DNA of 64,000 bases from Parvibaculaceae bacterium (GCA_028283765.1 JAPWJY010000008.1:186001-250000), one strand, 5' to 3'. Shown: positions 36,902 through 46,326, counted from the first letter of the stretch. A program made the numbers and translations. Notes: generated by a model from the sequence alone, not told the origin.

Positions 36902-37669
36902 ATGGCCGCGCGCGCCGGTAATCCCTGGTTCCGGCCCTTGCTCTGGCCGACGATCATGGTCGTGGTCATGCTGCCGGTCCTGCTGGGGCTCGGCTTCTGG
37001 CAGCTTGAGCGGCTGCAATGGAAGCTGGCGCTGATCGCCCGCATGGATGAGCGCCTCGCCGCCGAGCCTGTGGATCTGCCGGAATCCGGCGAATGGGCCG
37101 CGCTCGACGTCAGGTCGCTGGAATATCGCCATGTCCGGCTCAGGGGGGAGTTCATTCACGCCCGGGAGTTCCATTATTTCGTCCAGGACAAGGATGGCGA
37201 CCCGGGCTACGACATCGTGACGCCGGTGGCGCTTGCCGATGGCGGCTATGTGTTCGTCTCGCGCGGTCATGTGCCGCCCGCCCTGAAGGAGCCTGAAACC
37301 CGCGTCGCGGGGGAGGTGCCGGGCGAGGTGACGGTAACCGGCATTCTGCGCCTGCCCGAGCGGCGCGGCATGTTCGCCGTCAAGGACGAGCCCGCCCGGA
37401 ACATCTGGTTTGTCCGCGATCCGGCCCTGTTCGGCCGGGTGGCGCAACTGAGCCCGGTCGCGCCCTTCTTCATCGAGGCGGATGCCACCCCCAATCCGGG
37501 CGGCTGGCCCAAAGGCGGGCAGACCCAGGTGACGCTCCGGAACGAGCATCTGAGCTATGCGCTGACATGGTTCGGGCTTGCCGCCGGTCTGACGGTCATC
37601 TACTTCGTTTACCACCATTCCATGGGCCGGATCGGGCGCGGCGGCCGGAATCGCCGGCGTTTGCCTTGA
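36902..37669 (+). CDS. SURF1 family oxidase assembly protein
   Basis: 255-residue membrane protein of the SURF1/Shy1 family, which helps insert heme a into subunit I. It has an N-terminal helix (VVVMLPVLLGLGFWQLERLQWK, with the diagnostic GFWQLERLQWK) and a C-terminal helix (LTWFGLAAGLTVIYFVYHH), with the family blocks RHVRLRGEF, YVFVSRGHVPP and LRNEHLSYALTWF. Start could instead be 36878, overlapping DUF983. Last oxidase gene before thrC; a GC-rich hairpin (37699-37716) separates them. Confidence 0.92.
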   Translation: MAARAGNPWFRPLLWPTIMVVVMLPVLLGLGFWQLERLQWKLALIARMDERLAAEPVDLPESGEWAALDVRSLEYRHVRLRGEFIHAREFHYFVQDKDGDPGYDIVTPVALADGGYVFVSRGHVPPALKEPETRVAGEVPGEVTVTGILRLPERRGMFAVKDEPARNIWFVRDPALFGRVAQLSPVAPFFIEADATPNPGGWPKGGQTQVTLRNEHLSYALTWFGLAAGLTVIYFVYHHSMGRIGRGGRNRRRLP

Positions 37670-37698
37670 GGGGCGGGGCTGGGTAGTCTGCCGCCTCT

Positions 37699-37716
37699 CC
37701 GGGGCGCCTGCCCCGG
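37699..37716 (+). terminator. Hairpin between SURF1 and thrC, weak terminator candidate
   Basis: CCGGGGC (37699-37705) and GCCCCGG (37710-37716) form a 7-bp stem with loop GCCT. The following GCGGAATATT has no T-run, so termination is uncertain. Confidence 0.3.
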
Positions 37717-37741
37717 CGGAATATTCAGAGAGTTGCCGGTC

Positions 37742-39145
37742 GTGAAGTATGTGAGCACCCGGGGCGGGGCCCCTTCGCTTGATTTCGAGGATGTGTTGCT
37801 GGCGGGGCTCGCCCGCGACGGCGGCCTTTATGTGCCCGCGGACTGGCCGGTGCTGGGCGAACGCCAGATCAGGGCGATGGCCGGGCTTTCCTATCAGGAA
37901 ACCGCGTTCCGGGTGATGAAGCCCTTCATCGGCCATGCGGTGCCCGATGCCGATCTCGTCCGCATCATCTCGGAAGCCTATGCGGGCTTCGGCCACCGGG
38001 CGATCGCGCCGCTGGTGCAGACCGGACGCAATGACTGGCTGCTCGAACTCTTCCATGGTCCCACGCTCGCCTTCAAGGATGTGGCGATGCAGGTGCTGGC
38101 CCGTCTGTTCGATCATGTGCTGGAAAAGCGCGGCCGCCAGATCACGGTGGTCGGGGCGACCAGCGGCGATACGGGCTCGGCGGCGATCGAGGCGTTCCGC
38201 GGCCGGGCGACCTCCGACATCTTCATCCTCCACCCCCATAACCGCACCTCCGAGGTGCAGCGCCGCCAGATGACGACGGTGCTGGACGCCAATGTCCACA
38301 ATATCGCGGTGGAAGGCAGCTTCGATGATTGTCAGGCCATCGTGAAGGCGCTGTTCAACGATCATGCCTTCCGCGACCAGACCGCGCTGGCGGGGGTCAA
38401 CTCGATCAACTGGGGCCGGGTCATGGCGCAGGTGGTCTATTATTTCACCGCCGCCGTGGCGCTCGGCGCGCCCGGGCGTCCCGTCTCGTTTACGGTGCCG
38501 ACCGGCAATTTCGGGGATATCTTCGCGGGTTATGTGGCCGGGCGCATGGGGCTTCCCATCGGGCGGCTGAACATCGCGACCAATGTGAACGATATTCTGG
38601 CGCGCACCTTCGAGACCGGGCGCTATCAGGTGGACAAGGTCGTGCCCTCCTGGAGCCCGAGCATGGACATCCAGATTTCGAGCAATTTCGAGCGGCTGCT
38701 CTATGACGCCTATGACCGGGACGGCGGCGCCGTGCAGACGATGATGGCGCAGCAGGCGCAATCCGGCGGCTTCGACATCGATCCGGTCCGGCTTGAAACG
38801 CTGAAAACGACTTTCGGCGCGATCCGCGTGGATGAGGACGAGACGCTCGCCACCATCCGTTCGACCTATGCCGAAACCGGGGAAATCATCGATCCGCATA
38901 CGGCGGTGGGCGTCGCGGCGGCAAGCGCGGCGCGCGGCGATGGCGTCATCCCGATGGTGACGCTGGCGACGGCCCATCCGGCCAAGTTCCCCGATGCGGT
39001 CGAACGCGCCATCGGTGTCCGGCCTGTCCTGCCGCCCCGTCTGGCCGGTCTCTTCGAGAAAGAGGAGCGTCTGACGGTGCTGGAAAACGATGCCGCCGCC
39101 GTCAAGGCCTTCATCCGTGAGCGGAGCCGGGCGGTTGCGGCCTGA
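37742..39145 (+). CDS. thrC: Threonine synthase
   Basis: 467-residue PLP enzyme that converts phosphohomoserine to threonine. GTG at 37742 gives the family start KYVSTRGGAPSLDFEDVLLA; a TTG three codons earlier is also open. PLP lysine lies in FHGPTLAFKDVAMQVLARLF, the phosphate-binding loop in VVGATSGDTGSAAIEAF, and PTGNFGDIFAGY follows. It belongs to the longer fungal/proteobacterial type. The thrB that makes its substrate is at 46856-47821. The M16 peptidase gene follows after 28 bases. Confidence 0.96.
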   Translation: MKYVSTRGGAPSLDFEDVLLAGLARDGGLYVPADWPVLGERQIRAMAGLSYQETAFRVMKPFIGHAVPDADLVRIISEAYAGFGHRAIAPLVQTGRNDWLLELFHGPTLAFKDVAMQVLARLFDHVLEKRGRQITVVGATSGDTGSAAIEAFRGRATSDIFILHPHNRTSEVQRRQMTTVLDANVHNIAVEGSFDDCQAIVKALFNDHAFRDQTALAGVNSINWGRVMAQVVYYFTAAVALGAPGRPVSFTVPTGNFGDIFAGYVAGRMGLPIGRLNIATNVNDILARTFETGRYQVDKVVPSWSPSMDIQISSNFERLLYDAYDRDGGAVQTMMAQQAQSGGFDIDPVRLETLKTTFGAIRVDEDETLATIRSTYAETGEIIDPHTAVGVAAASAARGDGVIPMVTLATAHPAKFPDAVERAIGVRPVLPPRLAGLFEKEERLTVLENDAAAVKAFIRERSRAVAA

Positions 39146-39173
39146 TATTTATCCCCTCTTTTGATTGCAAAGC

Positions 39174-40433
39174 ATGACTGTAGAGATCACCCGGCTCGAA
39201 AATGGACTGACCGTCGCCACGGACGCGATGGCGCATCTGGAGACAAGCTCGCTTGGCATCTGGGTCGATACCGGCGCGCGCCATGAGACGCCGCGCCAGC
39301 ACGGCATTTCGCATATGCTCGAACATATGGCCTTCAAGGGCACGGCGCGGCGCAGCGCGCGCGACATCGCCGAGGAAATCGAGAATGCGGGCGGCCACCT
39401 CAACGCCCATACGGCGCAGGAAAGCACGGCCTATTACGCCCGCGTGCTGAAGGACGACGTGCCGCTCGCCATCGATCTGCTTGGCGACATTCTCCAGCAC
39501 TCGACCTTCGCGGCCGACGAGCTGGAACGGGAACGCGGCGTCATCATCCAGGAAATCGGGCAGGCCAATGACACCCCGGACGATCTGGTGTTCGATCATT
39601 TCCTCGGGGCGGCCTTTCCCGGTCAGGCGCTCGGGCGGCCCATTCTGGGCACGGTCAATACCGTGTCGGGCTTCGGTCACGATGATCTTCAGGGCTATAT
39701 GGATGAGCGCTACAGCGCGCAAAGCATGGTGCTGGTAGGGGCGGGCGCGGTCGATCATGAAGCGCTGGTCGCCCATGCCCGCGACGTCTTTGGCGATCTG
39801 CCCTCGCAGCCGGCGCGGGGGTTCGATGCGGCCCGCTTTGAAGGCGGCGACAGGCACGAGGAGCGCGATCTGGAACAGGCCCATCTGATCGTGGGCTTTG
39901 ACGGCGTGCCCTATGGCGACCCGGATTATTACGCGGCGCAGGTCGCCTCCGCCATTCTGGGTGGCGGCATGTCCTCGCGGCTCTTTCAGGAAGTGCGCGA
40001 AAAGCGCGGGCTCTGCTACACGGTGTTTTCCTTCGCCTGGTCCTTTTCCGATACAGGCGCGTTCGGCTTTTATGCAGGCACGGACCCGCAGGATCTGGGG
40101 GAGCTTGTCAGCGTCGCCGCCGGCGAGGCCTGCCGGCTGGGCGAGGATGTCACCGGGGCGGAAGTTTCGCGCGCGCGGGCGCAGATGAAAGCCGGTCTGC
40201 TGATGGCGCTCGAGTCCTCCTCGTCGCGGATCGAACAGATCGCCCGCCAGTACATGATCTATGGCCGGGTGCTGTCCATGGAGGAAACCCTCAGGCAGGT
40301 GGACGCGGTCGATGCCGATGCCGTCAAAAAGGCGGCCCGGCGCATCTTTCGTGGTAAACGGCCCGCCGTGGCGGCGGTGGGTCCGCTGGACGGCCTTGAA
40401 AGCTACGAGAAGATCGCGGCACACTTCGCCTGA
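39174..40433 (+). CDS. M16 family zinc peptidase (processing-peptidase-like)
   Basis: 419-residue single-subunit M16B peptidase related to the beta subunit of mitochondrial processing peptidase. The inverted zinc motif HxxEH is in HGISHMLEHMAFKGT, with the downstream glutamate in ERERGVIIQEIGQANDTPDD. The C-terminal half has the glycine loop ILGGGMSSRLFQEVREKRGL. ATG at 39174 is preferred to the TTG at 39165. A thrC-M16 pair is common in alphaproteobacteria; substrate is not known. Confidence 0.94.
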   Translation: MTVEITRLENGLTVATDAMAHLETSSLGIWVDTGARHETPRQHGISHMLEHMAFKGTARRSARDIAEEIENAGGHLNAHTAQESTAYYARVLKDDVPLAIDLLGDILQHSTFAADELERERGVIIQEIGQANDTPDDLVFDHFLGAAFPGQALGRPILGTVNTVSGFGHDDLQGYMDERYSAQSMVLVGAGAVDHEALVAHARDVFGDLPSQPARGFDAARFEGGDRHEERDLEQAHLIVGFDGVPYGDPDYYAAQVASAILGGGMSSRLFQEVREKRGLCYTVFSFAWSFSDTGAFGFYAGTDPQDLGELVSVAAGEACRLGEDVTGAEVSRARAQMKAGLLMALESSSSRIEQIARQYMIYGRVLSMEETLRQVDAVDADAVKKAARRIFRGKRPAVAAVGPLDGLESYEKIAAHFA

Positions 40434-40481
40434 CTGTATTGCGTATATTGTGGACCCGATTGATCATATTCCGGCTTGCTT

Positions 40482-41069
40482 ATGGCCTTGCTCTATTCCT
40501 TTTCGCGTACCGCAGGGCTCTCGTTGATCACGGGAGCCGGGGTGTTTCTGCGTGCGCCCGATATGCGCGATTACGAGGAGTGGGCCCTGTTGCGTGAGGA
40601 AAGCAGGGCTTTTCTGACACCCTGGGAGCCGGTCTGGCCTGCCGATGACCTGACGCGCCCGTCATTTCGCCGCCGTCTGCGCCGCTACTCGAAGGAAGCG
40701 CGTGAAGACACCGCCTATCCTTTCTTCATCTTTCGCAGCGAGGATAGTGCTCTGGTCGGCGGCTGCACGCTTTCCAATGTGGCGCGGGGCGTGCAGCAAT
40801 ACGCCACCCTTGGTTACTGGGCGGGCGAGCGCCATGCGGGGAAAGGATTCGTGACGGCGGCCGTGCGCGCGCTTGCTCCTTATGCCTTCGACGAACTGAG
40901 GCTTCACCGGATTCAGGCGGCCTGCCTGCCGGAGAACGAACCCTCCAAGGCGGTCCTGCGCAAGACCGGGTTCGAGGAGGAAGGGATCGCGCGCGGCTAT
41001 TTGCGTATCAATGGTACGTGGCGGGATCATCTCCTGTTCGCCATGCTGGCAAGCGACGTGCGCTCATGA
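40482..41069 (+). CDS. GNAT family N-acetyltransferase, RimJ/RimL type
   Basis: 195-residue acetyltransferase of the RimJ-like group, which acetylates N termini such as ribosomal protein S5. Landmarks are FLRAPDMRDYEEWALLRE, the acetyl-CoA loop with YWAGERHAGKGFVTAAVRAL, and LHRIQAACLPENEPSKAVLRKTGF (split: RIQAACLPENEPSKAVL and RKTGFEEEGIARGYLRI). Start ATG at 40482, with in-frame TTG at 40476. Its stop overlaps the next gene start by 4 bases. Confidence 0.9.
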   Translation: MALLYSFSRTAGLSLITGAGVFLRAPDMRDYEEWALLREESRAFLTPWEPVWPADDLTRPSFRRRLRRYSKEAREDTAYPFFIFRSEDSALVGGCTLSNVARGVQQYATLGYWAGERHAGKGFVTAAVRALAPYAFDELRLHRIQAACLPENEPSKAVLRKTGFEEEGIARGYLRINGTWRDHLLFAMLASDVRS

Positions 41070-44000
41070 CCAGACGCTTCGCCAGCGCCAGAAGCTTCGC
41101 TCTATGTGCGGGCCTGCTTCTTGCCAGTGGCATGACGTTCGCCATGGCTGCGGACCCTGCGCCGAAGCTTGCCCCGGTCTCGGTCGGCGTGGAACCGGGC
41201 CTGGTCGATCTCACGCCCCATACGGTGCGGTTTGCCGAAAAGCGGGGCGAACAGCTTGTCATCGATGTCGGCCCGGATGTGGCCAGCCCGCCTGACAGCG
41301 TTGCGCCCGACAGTGCGGCCCCCGATAGCGGCGATACGCCTGACAGCGGTGCACCCGGCGACGGCGAGGACAGCGATAGCGACGCAGGCGCAGGGGATGC
41401 CGGCTCGGGGGACACCGGAGGCGGGGATACCGGAGCCGGGGATGCGGGGGGCGGGCCTCTGGTGCTCTCGGATGGCGGCGGGGCGACGCTCGGCCTGTGG
41501 ACGGCTGTCGCGCTCGCCAACGAGACGCAGGATGATCTCGATGTCCTGATCCTGCTCGACCGGCGGCCAACGGGTTTCGCCGCCCTCATGGGGCAGGCTG
41601 GCGCGGTCTCCAGCGACCAGACCGCCGCCTCGGCGGGCGACGGGCTTTCGCTCGATGCAGCGGCCTCCCGTCCGGGCGTCGATGCCTACCAGCTCAATCT
41701 TGCCGCCCAGTCGAGCATCACCACGGCTTTCCGCACCGAAGGCGGCGCGCCCCGGGCGCTTTATCTCGCCGATGAGGCGGGCTGGCGCACCTATCTCGAC
41801 CGTATCCGCCTTTTCGATGGTGGCGTTCTGGGGGCGACTCTCGGGTTTGCCATTCTGATCGGGGTCATGGCCTTTCGTTCGCGCAGCAGGCGAGCCTTCT
41901 GGCTGGGCGCTTTTGCGCTGTCCCTGTTCCTGCTGGAGCTTGCCTTGTCGGGGGCGAGTTTCGGTCCCGTCTCCCATAATGCGGTGAAATCCGGCGCGCT
42001 GGCGCTGGTCATCATGCTGGGGGGCTGCGTTGTCGCGAGCCTGCCCGGGAAGGCGCCGGTGAAAAGGCGTATCCGCCGCCTGATGGCCGGGCTCGGGATT
42101 CTGGGTCTGGCCGCGTTTCTGGCCGGGCTTTTCTTTCCCGATGCCGGTGCGGCGGGCCTGCGCCTCGTGATGCTGGCGGGGTTCGCGCTTACCTTGCCCA
42201 TCATGCTGCGCGCGACGGTGCAGGGCGCGCCGTTCGGGAAATGGCTCATCGCCGTCTGGTGCTTCCTGCTGCTGGCGGTGTTGACCCTCGTGGCGGGCGC
42301 TTTCGGCCTTGGGCCGGTGATTGCGGGCGGCACGTCGATCGCCTGCGGATTCCTGCCGCTTGCCCTGCTCTTCGCCACCCTTGCGGCAGGCGGGGGCGTC
42401 GGTGGTGCGGCAGGCGCCGAACCGGCGGCAAAGAAGGAAGACCGCCTTGCGCTTGCGCTGGCCAGCGCGTCGAAAGGCATCTGGGACTGGCAGATCGCAT
42501 CCGACCAGCTCGTGATCGGCCCCGGGGTTGAAAAGATGCTGGGGCTGGAGCCGGGTGAACTGGGCGGGACGGAAATCGCCTGGCGGCAGCGGATGCACCC
42601 GGCCGACCGGGAAATCTATCGCACGGCGCTGAACGGTTTTCTGGCGGAAGCGGGCAAGCACTTTACCTTTTCGTTCCGCATGCTGGATGCCGAGGGCGAC
42701 TACCGCACGCTGGAACTGGCGGCATCGTGCCTTGCCGGGAGCGACGGCCTCGTCTCCCGGGTCACCGGCATCGTCAGCGATGTGACCGAGCGGCGAATGG
42801 CCGAGGACAGCATGGTGCAGCGGATCGTGCATGATCCGTTGACGGGGCTGCCGAGCCGGGCGCTGCTGCTCGACCGCATCGACCGGGCCATCCGCCGCAG
42901 CGGCACCCATGACCGGCCCCGTGGGGCATTGATCCTGATCGATTGCGACAGGCTGAAGCGGGTGAATGCGAGCCTTGGCTATGTCGCGGGCGACGCCTTC
43001 CTGATCGGCATTGCCCGGCGTCTGGAGCGGTTGTCTCTGACGGACGACACGATCGCCCGGCTGGAACAGGACCAGTTCGCCATTCTGCTCACGAGCAGGA
43101 CACGGCATGACGATGTGATGGAATTTGCGGATCTGGTCAACGAGGCGCTGCGTCCGCCGCTGGTCATCGACGGGCATGAGATATTTCCCAGCCTCGCGAT
43201 GGGCATCGCCATCTGCGAGGATGTCGGCCAGCCTGCCGAGGAGATGCTGATCGAGGCGGATGTCGCGCTGCGCCGCGCCGGGCAGCAGGGTAAAGGCACG
43301 ATTGTCCTGTTCGAGCCTTCCATGCGCAGCGAATCGGCCAGCTATCTCAATATCGAGGCCGATTTGCACCGGGCGCTCAAAAGAAACGAGCTGGAACTCT
43401 ACTACCAGCCCATCGTGATGCTGGACACGCAGATGGCCGCCGGTTTCGAGGCCCTGATCCGCTGGGAGCGCCCGGACGGGGAACTGATCCATCCTGAAAG
43501 CTTCATTTCGCTGGCGGAGGAGGTGGAACTGGCCGGAGAGCTGGGGCGGTTCGCCATGAAGGCGGCGGCACATGAACTCGCGGCCTGGCAGAAACTTTAT
43601 CCCCGGGATGTGCCGTTCCATGTCAGCGTGAACATATCGAGCGGCTCGCTGCTGAAGCTCGACCTCGCCAGCGATTTCGCAGCCCTGATCGCGGAGATAC
43701 CGATTGCGCGCCGTTCGCTGAAGTTCGAAATCACCGAATCCATGCTGATGGAGAATCCCGAGCAGAGCGCGCAGCTTCTGAACCGGCTGCACCAGATCGG
43801 GGCGGGACTGTCGCTCGACGATTTCGGCACCGGCTATTCGAGCCTCGCCTATTTGCAGCGCTATCCTTTCGACATGCTCAAGATCGATCGCAGCTTCGTC
43901 GCCCGCATCGAGGTTGACCGCAAGGGCGCCATGCTGGTGCGCACCATGATCCGGCTGGCCCATGATCTGGGTATGCAGGTGGTGGCAGAGGGCATCGAGC

Positions 44001-44152
44001 GGGCCTCGCAGGCGCAGATCCTGAAAACCATGGGCTGCGACATGGGGCAGGGCTATTTCTTCTCGCGGCCGATGCGGGCCGCCGCCGCGCTGGAATTCGT
44101 GGCGGCAAGCTGGCGGGACGGACAGCGCGACGGGCGGCCGGTCCAGCCCTAG
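41066..44152 (+). CDS. Membrane PAS-GGDEF(degenerate)-EAL protein, probable c-di-GMP phosphodiesterase
   Basis: 1028-residue protein. Signal peptide (residues 1-29), then an extracytoplasmic part with an acidic low-complexity linker at about 75-130 made of PDS/GD repeats, then about six or seven membrane helices (250-430). A PAS domain (about 460-580) starts GIWDWQIASDQLVIGPGVEK. In the GGDEF domain (595-750) the signature reads IARLEQDQFAILL, so EQDQF replaces GGDEF and cyclase activity is not expected. The EAL domain (770-1015) is complete: FEALIRWERP, VSVNISSG, FEITESMLM, LDDFGTGYSSLAYL, LKIDRSF and VVAEGIER. It should hydrolyse c-di-GMP. ATGA overlap with the GNAT gene; its stop shares CTAG with yqgE. 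Confidence 0.92.
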   Translation: MTRRFASARSFALCAGLLLASGMTFAMAADPAPKLAPVSVGVEPGLVDLTPHTVRFAEKRGEQLVIDVGPDVASPPDSVAPDSAAPDSGDTPDSGAPGDGEDSDSDAGAGDAGSGDTGGGDTGAGDAGGGPLVLSDGGGATLGLWTAVALANETQDDLDVLILLDRRPTGFAALMGQAGAVSSDQTAASAGDGLSLDAAASRPGVDAYQLNLAAQSSITTAFRTEGGAPRALYLADEAGWRTYLDRIRLFDGGVLGATLGFAILIGVMAFRSRSRRAFWLGAFALSLFLLELALSGASFGPVSHNAVKSGALALVIMLGGCVVASLPGKAPVKRRIRRLMAGLGILGLAAFLAGLFFPDAGAAGLRLVMLAGFALTLPIMLRATVQGAPFGKWLIAVWCFLLLAVLTLVAGAFGLGPVIAGGTSIACGFLPLALLFATLAAGGGVGGAAGAEPAAKKEDRLALALASASKGIWDWQIASDQLVIGPGVEKMLGLEPGELGGTEIAWRQRMHPADREIYRTALNGFLAEAGKHFTFSFRMLDAEGDYRTLELAASCLAGSDGLVSRVTGIVSDVTERRMAEDSMVQRIVHDPLTGLPSRALLLDRIDRAIRRSGTHDRPRGALILIDCDRLKRVNASLGYVAGDAFLIGIARRLERLSLTDDTIARLEQDQFAILLTSRTRHDDVMEFADLVNEALRPPLVIDGHEIFPSLAMGIAICEDVGQPAEEMLIEADVALRRAGQQGKGTIVLFEPSMRSESASYLNIEADLHRALKRNELELYYQPIVMLDTQMAAGFEALIRWERPDGELIHPESFISLAEEVELAGELGRFAMKAAAHELAAWQKLYPRDVPFHVSVNISSGSLLKLDLASDFAALIAEIPIARRSLKFEITESMLMENPEQSAQLLNRLHQIGAGLSLDDFGTGYSSLAYLQRYPFDMLKIDRSFVARIEVDRKGAMLVRTMIRLAHDLGMQVVAEGIERASQAQILKTMGCDMGQGYFFSRPMRAAAALEFVAASWRDGQRDGRPVQP

Positions 44153-44748
44153 GCGTGTCCGGCATCGCCCGACAGCACGGAGAGGTCGATGCCAAGCTTG
44201 CCGAGCGCGCGGGTGTATTTCGCGTCTATGTCCCTGTCGAAAATGATGTCGGGGTCCGCCTCGCAATGAAGCCAGCCGTTGGACTGGATTTCGGCTTCGA
44301 GCTGGCCCGCGGTCCAGCCGGAATAGCCGAGCGCGAGAAGCGCGCGGGCAGGGCCGTCGCCCCGGGCGATGGCGCGCAGAATATCCATGGTGGCGGTCAG
44401 CCCGAGGTCTTCCGAGACGGGCAGGGTCGATTCATCGGAAAAATAATCCTGCGAATGCAGCACGAAACCCCGCCCGATCTCGACCGGTCCGCCCATCAGC
44501 ACCGGCAGGCGGCGGCACTCGCGTGCGATCTCGATGCCAGGCTTGATCTCGATGGAGAGCTGTTCCAGCAGGTTGGGGAAGCTGATGTTGGAGACGCGCT
44601 TGTTGAGCACCAGACCCATCGCCCCTTCAGGGTTATGGACGCACAGATAGATGACACTGCGCTCGAAGCGAGGGTCGCCAATGCCGGGCATGGCGATCAG
44701 AAGCTTTCCTTCGAGGTAGTTCTCCTCGCCGGGCATGTCGGATTCCAT
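44149..44748 (-). CDS. YqgE/AlgH family protein (DUF179)
   Basis: 199-residue YqgE-type protein. Core blocks are YLEGKLLIAMPGIGDPRFERS, VIYLCVHNPEGAMGLVLNK (about residues 20-60), VLMGGPVEIGRGFVLHS and LLALGYSGWTAGQLEAEI. Function is unknown; AlgH affects alginate and virulence genes in Pseudomonas. Start is unsure between 44766, 44748 and 44736. It converges on the EAL gene, the two stops sharing the palindrome CTAG. Confidence 0.9.
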   Translation of the reverse strand: MESDMPGEENYLEGKLLIAMPGIGDPRFERSVIYLCVHNPEGAMGLVLNKRVSNISFPNLLEQLSIEIKPGIEIARECRRLPVLMGGPVEIGRGFVLHSQDYFSDESTLPVSEDLGLTATMDILRAIARGDGPARALLALGYSGWTAGQLEAEIQSNGWLHCEADPDIIFDRDIDAKYTRALGKLGIDLSVLSGDAGHA

Positions 44749-44879
44749 GTGCAGCTTTCTTCCCATGGCCAAATGGTATCGTTTCGGGCGGCACACTCAA
44801 GCCTTCATCGTGAGAAGCCGTTAAGCGGATCGTTCCATGTTCGCAGGCAGTCTCGACCTTTACAGGCAGTCATGTTTGC

Positions 44880-45776
44880 ATGATCCCCATGTCATCGAGA
44901 ATCGACTCAAGGGGCGCATCCGTGCGCTGGAAGCTGCAAATCCGGCGCTGGACGGCGTTCCGGTTGCTTGCCCTCATCGCTGCGGGGTTGTCGATCGGCG
45001 GGCAGGCGGCCCTTGCCGCGCCTGAACTGGCCTCTCCATGGGCATCCGGCCCCGGCGGCCGGGTTCGTCTGGTTGCCGCCGCCACATCCCATAATGGAAC
45101 ACCCGTCCTTCTTGCCGTTGAGTTCGATCTGAAGCCGGGCTGGCACACCTACTGGCGGGTGCCGGGCGATTCGGGCATCGCACCGAAATTCGACTGGGCC
45201 GGATCGCGAAATCTGGCCCGGGCAGAGATGCGCTGGCCGATGCCCCGGCGCTTCGACGAAATGGGGGAGGCAAGCTACGGCTACACCGGCCATGTCCTGC
45301 TGCCCGTGCTGGCCCGGCCGGAAGCGGCGGGTGCTCCCCTGCGGCTCGCCCTCGCGCTCGATTATGGCGTCTGCTCCAATATCTGCGTGGCGTCGCGAGC
45401 CGTTCTGGCGCTTGACTTGCCCGCTGACGGCGCGCTCGTCCCCTCATCAGCCGCGCCGGCCATCGGCGCGGCGCTCATGCGCGTGCCGCAGCCACCGGCA
45501 AATCCCGGCGATCTGGTGATGGAAAAGACCATGCTCGATGGCAGGCCCGCTCTTTCGGTCCGTTACCGGATGCCCGCACAGGCCGCCGGTATGCCGGTCA
45601 TCATCGCGGTTTCCGACGGGGATATTTATTTCGATGCGCCGCAAGGGGTGCGCGAAGGGGGCAAGGTCCGCTATCTTCTCCCGGTCCCGGATGGCGGGGC
45701 GCTGGAAGGCCGCAAGGTCACGGTGCTGCTGTCTGGCGAGGACGTAGCCATCGAAGCCGAACGAACAATCAGATAA
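44880..45776 (+). CDS. DsbD-alpha-like thiol:disulfide domain protein (secreted)
   Basis: 298-residue exported protein. After a signal-type helix (AFRLLALIAAGLSIGGQAALA), it has the N-terminal-domain fold of DsbD: DLKPGWHTYWRVPGDSG, ARAEMRWPMPRRFDEMG and YGYTGHVLLPV, with the redox pair in DYGVCSNICVASRAVL. The membrane and C-terminal thioredoxin domains of DsbD are missing, so it needs another electron donor. A first codon at 44889 is possible. A peroxiredoxin gene follows after 38 bases, so a shared redox role is plausible. Confidence 0.85.
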   Translation: MIPMSSRIDSRGASVRWKLQIRRWTAFRLLALIAAGLSIGGQAALAAPELASPWASGPGGRVRLVAAATSHNGTPVLLAVEFDLKPGWHTYWRVPGDSGIAPKFDWAGSRNLARAEMRWPMPRRFDEMGEASYGYTGHVLLPVLARPEAAGAPLRLALALDYGVCSNICVASRAVLALDLPADGALVPSSAAPAIGAALMRVPQPPANPGDLVMEKTMLDGRPALSVRYRMPAQAAGMPVIIAVSDGDIYFDAPQGVREGGKVRYLLPVPDGGALEGRKVTVLLSGEDVAIEAERTIR

Positions 45777-45814
45777 CGGGCAGATACAGGCTCGCATCCC
45801 AACAGGAAAAAACC

Positions 45815-46300
45815 ATGACAATCAATGTAGGCGATACCATTCCCGAAGCGACACTGATGCAGTTGACCGAGAAGGGGCCGGCGCCGGTCAAGACGGTTGA
45901 TTTCTTCAAGGGCCGCAAGGTCGTGCTGTTCGCGCTGCCGGGCGCCTTCACGCCGACCTGCTCGAACCAGCATCTGCCCGGCTTCGTGCAGAAGGCCGAC
46001 GATCTCAAGGCGAAGGGCGTCGACGAGATTGCCTGTCTGTCCGTCAATGACGCCTTCGTGATGGGCGCATGGGGCAAGGCGCAGGGCGCGGAGGGCAAGG
46101 TCACCATGCTCGGCGACGGCAATGCGGAATTCACCAAAAAGCTCGGCCTCGATTTCGACGGTTCGGGCTTCGGCATGGGCACGCGCTCGCTGCGCTATTC
46201 GATGCTGGTGGAAGATGGCGTCGTGAAGACGATCAACAAGGAGCCCAATCCGGGCGAAGCCAAGGTGTCCGGCGCGGACACGATGCTGGCTCAGGTCTGA
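45815..46300 (+). CDS. Peroxiredoxin, Prx5/glutaredoxin-dependent type
   Basis: 161-residue thiol peroxidase. The peroxidatic cysteine is in PGAFTPTCSNQHLPGF with the family TxxC arrangement, and the arginine region lies near GMGTRSLRYSMLVEDG. It begins MTINVGDTIPEATLMQL, typical of 1-Cys or atypical 2-Cys Prx5. Reduction by glutathione or glutaredoxin is likely. No signal peptide, so cytoplasmic. It is followed by a hairpin that separates it from convergent rnhA. Confidence 0.93.
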   Translation: MTINVGDTIPEATLMQLTEKGPAPVKTVDFFKGRKVVLFALPGAFTPTCSNQHLPGFVQKADDLKAKGVDEIACLSVNDAFVMGAWGKAQGAEGKVTMLGDGNAEFTKKLGLDFDGSGFGMGTRSLRYSMLVEDGVVKTINKEPNPGEAKVSGADTMLAQV

Positions 46301-46326
46301 TTATTTCTGCGTCTGAATGAAATATC

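Noticed and set aside
36836-38977. 713-codon minus-strand open frame
   Set aside because: Antisense to SURF1 and thrC; no recognisable domains.
41102-44266. 1054-codon minus-strand open frame
   Set aside because: Mirror of the PAS-GGDEF-EAL gene; no family motif in its translation and rich in His/Arg/Gln as antisense frames are.
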